Below are positions 1-4,058 of a stretch of 6,055 nt of DNA, in pieces (position 1 is the first letter of the stretch; each line of letters starts with the position of its first letter). Under the pieces are notes generated by a model, which was given only the letters and a program-made list of their open reading frames with translations, had not been told where the DNA came from and searched no databases. Position numbers and translations under genes: made by a program. Origin of the DNA: Alphaproteobacteria bacterium (GTDB lineage: Bacteria > Pseudomonadota > Alphaproteobacteria > GCA-2731375); NCBI GenBank assembly GCA_030746295.1, contig JASLMY010000271.1:1-6055 (forward strand), given 5' to 3'.

Positions 1-16
1 ACCGTGATTGCCTCAT
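1..16 (-). CDS. Start of an unidentified divergent gene (partial)
   Basis: On the minus strand an ATG lies at 16-14 and opens a frame reading M-R-Q-S-R before the window ends. It is preceded by a strong Shine-Dalgarno sequence, GAGGAGA (complement of 22-28), five bases from the ATG, which is the main reason for the call. Only five codons are visible, so no function can be given. The gene would be divergent from the ArsR-type repressor, with starts only 62 bp apart. Because ArsR repressors often control the gene across a shared promoter region, this is a candidate regulatory target (inference). It could also be a chance SD-ATG pair. Confidence 0.45.
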
Positions 17-78
17 ATCCGTCTCCTCTATGACGGACTCTCCTATCAGATGAGGGAACTTTCGGGGCTCAGGTCACC
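17..78. promoter_or_regulatory. Divergent intergenic region with inverted repeats, possible ArsR operator
   Basis: This 62-bp gap between the putative minus-strand start and the repressor start contains a perfect inverted repeat, TCCGTC (18-23) and GACGGA (32-37), around an 8-nt centre. A second pair is CCTCAT (11-16) with ATGAGG (50-55). The first repeat overlaps the ribosome binding site of the leftward gene, so a bound repressor or an RNA hairpin there could block its expression. It does not resemble the AT-rich BigR operator as I know it, and I could not place convincing -35/-10 boxes. The operator role is inferred from position and symmetry only. Confidence 0.3.
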
Positions 79-378
79 GTGACGATCGACATGCAGACGA
101 TGCGCAGCAATGCGCGACCCGCAAGCTCACTACTCAAGGCCATGAGCAACGAGCGGCGGCTGATGATTCTTTGTCACCTGATGGAAGGGGAAAAGTCCGT
201 CGGGCAGCTCGAAGGTCTGATTGGCATTTCTCAGTCGGCGCTTTCGCAGCACTTGGCGCGGCTTCGGCGCGATAACTTGGTGTCGACCCGTCGCGAGGCG
301 CAAAGCATTTACTATTCCCTCTCGGGTCGTGATGTGCCTGTCATCGTGGACGCCTTGCAGGGCGTCTTCGCGCGCTAG
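79..378 (+). CDS. ArsR-family winged-helix repressor, BigR/SqrR-like, lacking the second sensing cysteine
   Basis: A 99-residue DNA-binding repressor of the ArsR/SmtB family, cytoplasmic and presumably dimeric. A helix with RLMILCHL (27-34) precedes the helix-turn-helix around 50-66 (SQSALSQHLARLRR), followed by the wing LVSTRREAQSIYYSL (67-81). These match the BigR/SqrR/HlyU branch, whose characterised members sense persulfides or oxidants through two cysteines 66 residues apart (C42/C108 in BigR, C41/C107 in SqrR). Here C32 matches the first, but position 98 (= 32+66) is Ala, codon GCG at 370-372, so dithiol or polysulfide-bridge sensing should be impossible. The start is a GTG with a weak upstream AGGT (71-74); ATG at 91 is an alternative and leaves the domain intact. 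BigR-type repressors are often encoded beside TSUP transporters, and one lies 1 kb downstream, but an inverted gene remnant separates them. Family call strong; ligand unknown. Confidence 0.9.
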   Translation: MTIDMQTMRSNARPASSLLKAMSNERRLMILCHLMEGEKSVGQLEGLIGISQSALSQHLARLRRDNLVSTRREAQSIYYSLSGRDVPVIVDALQGVFAR

Positions 379-601
379 CATTCCGCATCGGAAGCTTGAA
401 GCAGTTGCCGCTGGCGCCCGGGATCTCATGACCGGATTGGGCATGAGCATCTCTACGATTTGAGGCGGAGGTACCACTGGAAGAATTCCTCGGACGTCCG
501 CCCCGACGGCCGATGCGCGGACGGCGCCTGCGAGGTCTCCAGTCCCCCTGCCGCGCGGCCGAGATGAAGCCGGTTGCCTATGCAAGAGATCCCAAAGCTG
601 C
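379..601. other. Non-coding gap between repressor and pseudogene, with small hairpins
   Basis: These 223 bases separate the convergent ends of the repressor and the aldolase-family pseudogene. I find no credible coding sequence on either strand. Just after the repressor stop is a small hairpin, TTCCG (381-385) / CGGAA (389-393), without a T-run, so it is at best a weak terminator. Further on are a 10-bp palindrome CGGACGTCCG (491-500) and a 7-bp inverted repeat CGTCCGC (495-501) / GCGGACG (517-523). These GC-rich structures could end transcription from either side, but neither has a terminator-like T-tract. Confidence 0.4.
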
Positions 602-1021
602 TCATGCAGCCTGGGCGGGACCGAGGGCCTCGAGCAACGAAGCGAGTTTCTGACGGTCGCCGTCGCCGAGACCGCGCAACGGGCGTCTCGGCTGTCCCAT
701 GTCGCGTCCGAGGAGCTCGCAAGCTGCGTGCGCGACACGGATGTAGCTCTTCTGCCCCATTAGCTCGCAGATCGGATTCATCCTCTGGAACAGCGCGTTG
801 GCTGAGGCGAGGTCTCCGACGGCGTGGCCCAGCCGGAACAGCTCCACGCAGTGCTCGGGCATGATGCTGCAGCTTCCGGCGAACCATCCGTCGACGCCGG
901 CTTCGACCTGGATATCGATGAAGCGGCGCAACCTGTCGAGATCGTTCGCGTCGCCGTCCGACGTCGTCGGCGTCACCAGGAACGCGAAAACGCCTTGGAA
1001 CTTCCTTGCGGCCTCTTTCAT
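602..1021 (-). pseudogene. DHDPS/NAL-family aldolase gene with large internal deletion
   Basis: The 139-residue product joins the two ends of a dihydrodipicolinate synthase/N-acetylneuraminate lyase family protein (usually about 290-310 residues). Residues 8-47 are the N-terminal barrel start (FQGVFAFLVTPTTSDGD, then IEAGVDG-type sequence). Residues 48-137 correspond to the C-terminal third: GSCSIMPEHCVELFR, then NPICELMGQKSYI and AACELLGR, ending near the normal terminus. The middle, some 150 residues with the conserved Tyr and the Schiff-base Lys, is missing, so aldolase activity is excluded. The junction falls in AGVDGWFAG (41-49). Family members tend to have a Gly-x-Asp-Gly motif both near residue 43 and just before the late MPE segment, so deletion between short similar sequences is likely (inference). 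The frame is kept, so a short protein may still be made. ATG at 1021 has only a modest upstream GGGGA. The original substrate is unknown; many relatives are catabolic rather than true DapA. Confidence 0.8.
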
Positions 1022-1236
1022 TTCGTCCCCGTGGCCATTGTCGGTGCGGCAGGCCTCATGCCGGTGCCGACTGGTTTCGATGCCGGCGCCGCGGTGTCAC
1101 GTAACAGCCCCAGATGGCCGTCGGTTCCAGCCAGCAGAGTAGCCGTCGGGGCCTTCGACGGCAATTTGGAGGTTGATCGGCGTGGCCATGAGGTGCCGGA
1201 TATCGACAGGCGGGGGTGGTGTCTCGGCAAGGCGCG

Positions 1237-1266
1237 CCGGCTATTGACAGCCCGGCTATTGACAGC
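1237..1266. repeat. Perfect tandem duplication, 2 x 15 bp
   Basis: CCGGCTATTGACAGC occurs twice with no gap (1237-1251 and 1252-1266). Each copy contains TTGACA, the consensus -35 hexamer (1244-1249 and 1259-1264). The identity of the copies suggests a recent slippage or replication event. The unit length is a multiple of three, but no gene appears to run through it. Confidence 0.9.
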
Positions 1267-1286
1267 AAATTCCAGATGCTGATGAT
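1244..1286 (+). promoter_or_regulatory. Candidate sigma-70-type promoter (duplicated -35) for the TSUP operon
   Basis: The second TTGACA (1259-1264) is followed after 16 bases by GATGAT (1281-1286), matching four of six positions of TATAAT. The first TTGACA (1244-1249) has only a poor partner near 1266-1272. Transcription from here would give a leader of roughly 90 bases before the transporter start at 1383. The -35 is exact, the -10 mediocre, so this is a sequence-based proposal only. Confidence 0.4.
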
Positions 1287-1382
1287 GCGGCCGGTGCTGC
1301 GGCCGGCCCCGCTGGCGGTGCGAGCTCGAAGGCCCGGCGGCAGCTTCTCTGCGGCACGACCTTAGGCGCGATTACCTGGCCA

Positions 1383-2303
1383 ATGCAGCTTTACCTGCCG
1401 ATCGCGGAGATATCGCTCAACATCTTCCTGTTGTTCGGATTGGGCGGCGGCGTCGGCTTTCTCTCCGGGTTGTTCGGTGTCGGCGGCGGCTTCTTGATGA
1501 CGCCGCTGTTGATCCTGAACGGCATTTCGCCGGCGGTGGCGGTGGGCACTGAGGCCAACCAAATCGTCGCCTCGTCGGTCTCGGGCGCTTTGGCGCATTG
1601 GCGCCGCGGCAACGTCGACATCAAGATGGGCGTGGTGCTGTTGGTCGGCGGCATCATCGGCTCGACGCTTGGCGTCCAGATCTTCAAGTTCCTGCGCGGC
1701 GCCGGGCAGATCGACCTCGTAATCTCGATCGCCTATGTCGTCTTCCTCGGCATCATCGGCCTTTTGATGCTGTTCGAGAGCCTGCGCGCCATGCGGCGGC
1801 GGCGGCAGCCGGGCGGCCAGCGGCGCAAGCTGCACCAACACACTTGGCTGCACGGCCTGCCCTTCAAGATGCGGTTCCGCAAGTCGAAGCTCTACATCAG
1901 CGCTATCCTGCCGCTTGGGATCGGCATCTTCGTCGGCATCCTGGCCGCGATCATGGGCGTCGGCGGCGGCTTCATCATGGTCCCGGCGATGATCTACCTC
2001 TTGGGCATGCCGACCTCGGTGGTGATCGGAACCTCGCTCTTCCAGATCATCTTCGTCACCGCCAACGTGACTTTCTTGCAGGCTTGGCAGAACCAGACGG
2101 TCGATATCCTGCTGGCCCTGGTGCTTCTGACCGGCGGTGTCCTGGGTGCCCAGCTCGGTACCCGCACCAGTGCGGCACTGCATGGCGAGCAGTTGCGCAG
2201 CCTGTTGGCGCTGCTGGTGCTGGGCGTCTGCGGCATGCTGGCCTACGGCCTGTTCGCGACCCCGACGGACATCTACAGCATCGGCCTTGGAGCGGCGCAT
2301 TGA
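1383..2303 (+). CDS. TSUP-family (TauE/SafE-like) inner-membrane transporter
   Basis: A 306-residue permease of the 4-toluene sulfonate uptake/sulfite exporter family (TauE/SafE, DUF81), whose characterised members move sulfite, sulfonates, thiosulfate or related anions. The internal duplication typical of the family is clear: FGVGGGFLMTP (31-41) is repeated as MGVGGGFIMVP (191-201), and GTEANQI (55-61) as GTSLFQI (216-222). Hydrophobic segments lie near 10-42, 50-70, 82-102, 110-131, 171-208, 212-232, 239-258 and 272-291. An Arg/Lys-rich loop (136-170, with MRRRRQPGGQRRK) must be cytoplasmic and links the halves. The start ATG gives the expected N-terminus but lacks a good SD; AGG at 1364-1366 is 16 bases away. 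The stop overlaps the next start by one base, so the two proteins are probably coupled. Substrate and direction cannot be read from the sequence; the BigR-like repressor nearby is a mild hint at sulfur chemistry. Confidence 0.92.
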   Translation: MQLYLPIAEISLNIFLLFGLGGGVGFLSGLFGVGGGFLMTPLLILNGISPAVAVGTEANQIVASSVSGALAHWRRGNVDIKMGVVLLVGGIIGSTLGVQIFKFLRGAGQIDLVISIAYVVFLGIIGLLMLFESLRAMRRRRQPGGQRRKLHQHTWLHGLPFKMRFRKSKLYISAILPLGIGIFVGILAAIMGVGGGFIMVPAMIYLLGMPTSVVIGTSLFQIIFVTANVTFLQAWQNQTVDILLALVLLTGGVLGAQLGTRTSAALHGEQLRSLLALLVLGVCGMLAYGLFATPTDIYSIGLGAAH

Positions 2304-3067
2304 TGTCCCGGCGATGCCATAGTCTTGCCGCGGTCCTGGTCGTGCTCGCCGCGGCCTTGGGCGGGCTGGCCTCGACCGCTGCCCGAGGGCAGACTCTGGT
2401 GGCCGATCTCTCCAGCCATCTGGTCAGTGTCACCGCCGGCTTTGCCGGTACCGATCTGCTGCTCTTTGGTTCCGCCGCCGACGAGGGCGATGTCATCGTC
2501 GTCGTGCGGGGGCCGGACAGTGCCGTCGTGGTGCGGCGCAAAATGCGCAGCCCGGTCGGGATTTGGGTCAACCGCGACGAGGCCGTCTTCTCCGGCGTGC
2601 CGTCGTTCTATCGGATCGCCAGCAGCCGCCCGCTCGACGAGTTCCAAGCCGGCCGCGTCCTGGAGATCCACCAGATCGGCGTGTCGCACCTGGAATTTGC
2701 GGCCGAGGCGGTGATGGCCGAGGCCGAGGAGGACCGCTTCCGTCAGGCCTTGATACGCAACAAGCAGCGCCAAGGCCTGTTCGCCGATGCGGCCGTGCCG
2801 GTCACATTCCTGGGTGAGCGCCTGTTCCGCGCCCGTGTCGCTTTTCCCTCGAACGTGCCGACCGGCACCTACACGGTGACGGTCTACTTGGTTCGTGCCG
2901 GTAAGGTGGTGAGCGCGCAAACCATCCCGCTGGTGGTCAGCAAGATTGGCGTCGGCGCGCGGATCTACGATTTCGCCTATCAGCAGGCGGCGCTATATGG
3001 CCTCTTCGCGATCCTGATCGCGTTGTTCGCCGGCTGGTTCGGGAGCGCTGTCTTCCGCAAGATCTGA
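2303..3067 (+). CDS. TIGR02186-family (Alph_Pro_TM) membrane-anchored periplasmic protein
   Basis: A 254-residue protein I assign to TIGR02186/PF09608, an uncharacterised alphaproteobacterial family. A signal peptide covers about 1-29 (charged MSRRC, hydrophobic 8-24, small residues before Q30). The mature N-terminus has the family-type opening LVADLSSHLVSVTAGFAGTD (32-51). A beta-rich body follows, with GDVIVVVRGP (62-71), VGIWVN (85-90) and a late PTGTYTVTVYLVR (186-198). A C-terminal membrane segment (about 228-247, LFAILIALFAGWFG) ends in FRKI. Topology is thus periplasmic domain, membrane anchor, short basic cytoplasmic tail. It starts inside the TSUP stop (TGATG at 2301-2305), implying translational coupling and a shared complex. 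A periplasmic accessory or substrate-handling subunit of the transporter is a reasonable inference but untested. I see no conserved catalytic motif; the only Cys (C5) is in the signal peptide. Confidence 0.88.
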   Translation: MSRRCHSLAAVLVVLAAALGGLASTAARGQTLVADLSSHLVSVTAGFAGTDLLLFGSAADEGDVIVVVRGPDSAVVVRRKMRSPVGIWVNRDEAVFSGVPSFYRIASSRPLDEFQAGRVLEIHQIGVSHLEFAAEAVMAEAEEDRFRQALIRNKQRQGLFADAAVPVTFLGERLFRARVAFPSNVPTGTYTVTVYLVRAGKVVSAQTIPLVVSKIGVGARIYDFAYQQAALYGLFAILIALFAGWFGSAVFRKI

Positions 3068-3074
3068 GCCGCCG

Positions 3075-3113
3075 AGGCGATCGACGGCCGAGCCGCTTCG
3101 CCTAGTCTTTCTT
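3075..3113 (+). terminator. Probable intrinsic terminator of the TSUP-TIGR02186 operon
   Basis: Eight bases after the stop is a two-tier hairpin: outer arms AGGCGA (3075-3080) / TCGCCT (3098-3103), inner arms CGGC (3085-3088) / GCCG (3092-3095) with a 3-nt loop. TCTTTCTT (3106-3113) follows on the plus strand. The internal mismatches and interrupted T-run make it moderate in strength. It overlaps the stop codon (3104-3102) of the convergent gene, so the two transcripts meet here. On the minus strand no T-run follows. Confidence 0.45.
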
Positions 3114-3674
3114 CGTGGTCTCCGACTGCTGGCTCGCCGCCGCTGCGGCTGCCGCGGCCGCCGCCGCTGCCGTCGCGGCAACGTCGGCTTGCTGTGTCCC
3201 CGTCTGCGCCGCACCGGTCCCGCCGCTGCTTTCCGCCTGGCTCACGTCGGCGTTTCTGCCGCCGATGTTGGCGCCGGAGGCGTGCGGGTTGGGCACGCCG
3301 GAGCATCTCGGATTGCAGCTGAAGGTGGTCTCGCGCCGGCCCCGCGTGACGGTCAGATGGCGCGCCTCCTGCGGCACCACCACGACGGACGCGTTCATCA
3401 GCGTGCTGCCGTCGTCGTCCAGCATCCGCATGTTGGTCTCGCCGGTCTGACGGCCGACCAGGAACATGACGCCGCCGCGCTCAATGACGATGTCGACGAT
3501 CGACGGGTCGGCGATGAAGACGATCTCCGGCTTCTCGGCGACCTGCAGGAGCGTCGTCTTGCCAATTTCGACCTTGATGATGTTGCCCGACTGAGCCCAG
3601 CTAGACGACCCCGCAAACATGGTCACGAAGACGAACAAGAGGGAAAAGGATAAAGTGTTCCAAAGGCGCGTCAT
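3102..3674 (-). CDS. Secreted stand-alone pilus secretin N-domain protein (PF13629-like) with poly-Ala tail
   Basis: A 190-residue exported protein. A signal peptide (about 1-27, hydrophobic 9-21, SSWA before Q28) is followed at about 30-102 by the domain found at the N-terminus of Tad/type II/III pilus secretins (T2SS-T3SS_pil_N, as in CpaC/RcpA). Characteristic segments are IKVEIGKTTLLQV (33-45), IVFIADPSIVDIVI (51-64) and FLVGRQTGETNM (71-82). The secretin barrel and second N-domains of the full ~450-500-residue proteins are absent, so it cannot form a channel. Residues 104-124 (ARHLTVTRGR, then C120-N-P-R-C124) hold a close Cys pair, oxidisable or metal-binding in the periplasm. The C-terminal third is low-complexity Gly/Gln/Ser with twelve consecutive Ala (169-180) and a charged end (KKD). 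A good SD (AAGGG, complement of 3683-3687) sits 8 bases before the ATG. It is divergent from a TadD-like SPOR lipoprotein, suggesting both serve the same envelope apparatus (inference). Confidence 0.85.
   Translation of the reverse strand: MTRLWNTLSFSLLFVFVTMFAGSSSWAQSGNIIKVEIGKTTLLQVAEKPEIVFIADPSIVDIVIERGGVMFLVGRQTGETNMRMLDDDGSTLMNASVVVVPQEARHLTVTRGRRETTFSCNPRCSGVPNPHASGANIGGRNADVSQAESSGGTGAAQTGTQQADVAATAAAAAAAAAAAASQQSETTKKD
3135..3170 (-). repeat. Poly-alanine coding tract (12 GCN codons)
   Basis: Twelve consecutive alanine codons (residues 169-180 of the secretin N-domain protein), flanked by a Thr and two more Ala. Codons are mixed GCG, GCC and GCA, so the run is an impure trinucleotide repeat. 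Length changes by whole codons would alter the tail without breaking the frame. Confidence 0.85.
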
Positions 3675-4058
3675 TTGAGCAGCCCTTTTGTTACTGTCTA
3701 ATACCGTATTTGTTCTTTAGCATACTTGGCCAAGAATTAATAGAAAACTTAGCGAGCCGATTTCGTTGGCGAATTATTCAATTCGTCATTGCGGCCACCG
3801 ACATTCGGGGCCGATCGGAGGCATGGGCAGACATGCTTGGCGCTGTGGCGGCTCGATGCTCGAGGATCGGCTCGCGGCGGCCCTCTCGAGGGCGACGGGA
3901 CAAGGGTGAATCGGATACGGTATGCCCCTTCGGTGGTCGGACGAGGCGACCGGGTGATGACGGAATGCCGCATGAATTCCAGGTTTTCGGCGGTTTCGTG
4001 GTGGTCGGTACCGTTGCGTGGTACAAAAGGGCGACACAGTCGCTCGCGCCGCGCAATC
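3675..4058. promoter_or_regulatory. 384-bp divergent regulatory region with AT-rich core
   Basis: This region separates the two divergent envelope genes. Bases 3691-3790 are only about 35% G+C (counted by hand), against clearly GC-rich flanks, so the promoters and regulator sites probably lie there. It contains a perfect 10-bp palindrome CTTGGCCAAG (3725-3734) and an inverted repeat GAATT-ATTC-AATTC (3771-3784). No -35/-10 pair is good enough to assign. The rest (3791-4058) is GC-rich and could be an untranslated leader of the plus-strand gene. It carries hairpins CTCGA-TGC-TCGAG (3852-3864) and GCCCT-CTCG-AGGGC (3880-3893) and a palindrome CGGTACCG (4006-4013). Frames here are open but their translations are Arg-rich and look like no protein family. 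Confidence 0.5.

Larger units (their letters stand above)
1022..1382. other. 361-bp gap upstream of the TSUP operon, no recognisable gene
   Basis: No convincing gene is present. A minus-strand stretch around 1188-1099 reads MATPINLQIAVEGPDG and then hits a stop (frame ends in AVT-stop). It has protein-like character and could be a decayed fragment linked to the neighbouring pseudogene, but I recognise no family. The right half holds the 15-bp tandem duplication and candidate promoter described separately, then a GC-rich stretch with a 9-bp direct repeat TGCGGCCGG (1286-1294 and 1298-1306), probably the untranslated leader of the transporter operon. Confidence 0.4.

Noticed and set aside
50..82. 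Ten-codon mini-frame (MRELSGLRSP) whose stop overlaps the repressor's GTG
   Set aside because: A coupled leader peptide is conceivable, but there is no SD before 50 and nothing in the peptide suggests a function.
130..887. Overlapping minus- and plus-strand frames around the repressor and pseudogene
   Set aside because: They are out-of-frame readings of the ArsR gene and the aldolase remnant; none has family features.
1362..2300. 312-codon minus-strand frame opposite the TSUP gene
   Set aside because: The plus-strand translation shows duplicated TSUP motifs and membrane segments; the antisense product is a Gln/Asp/Arg-rich shadow.
1598..2302. Upstream extension of the TIGR02186 frame through the TSUP gene
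   Set aside because: The frame is open by composition only; the real start at 2303 gives a signal peptide and one-base coupling to the TSUP stop.
3789..4058. 90-codon N-terminal extension of the SPOR lipoprotein
   Set aside because: It would bury the lipoprotein signal and lipobox inside the protein, and its Arg-rich sequence resembles no family.
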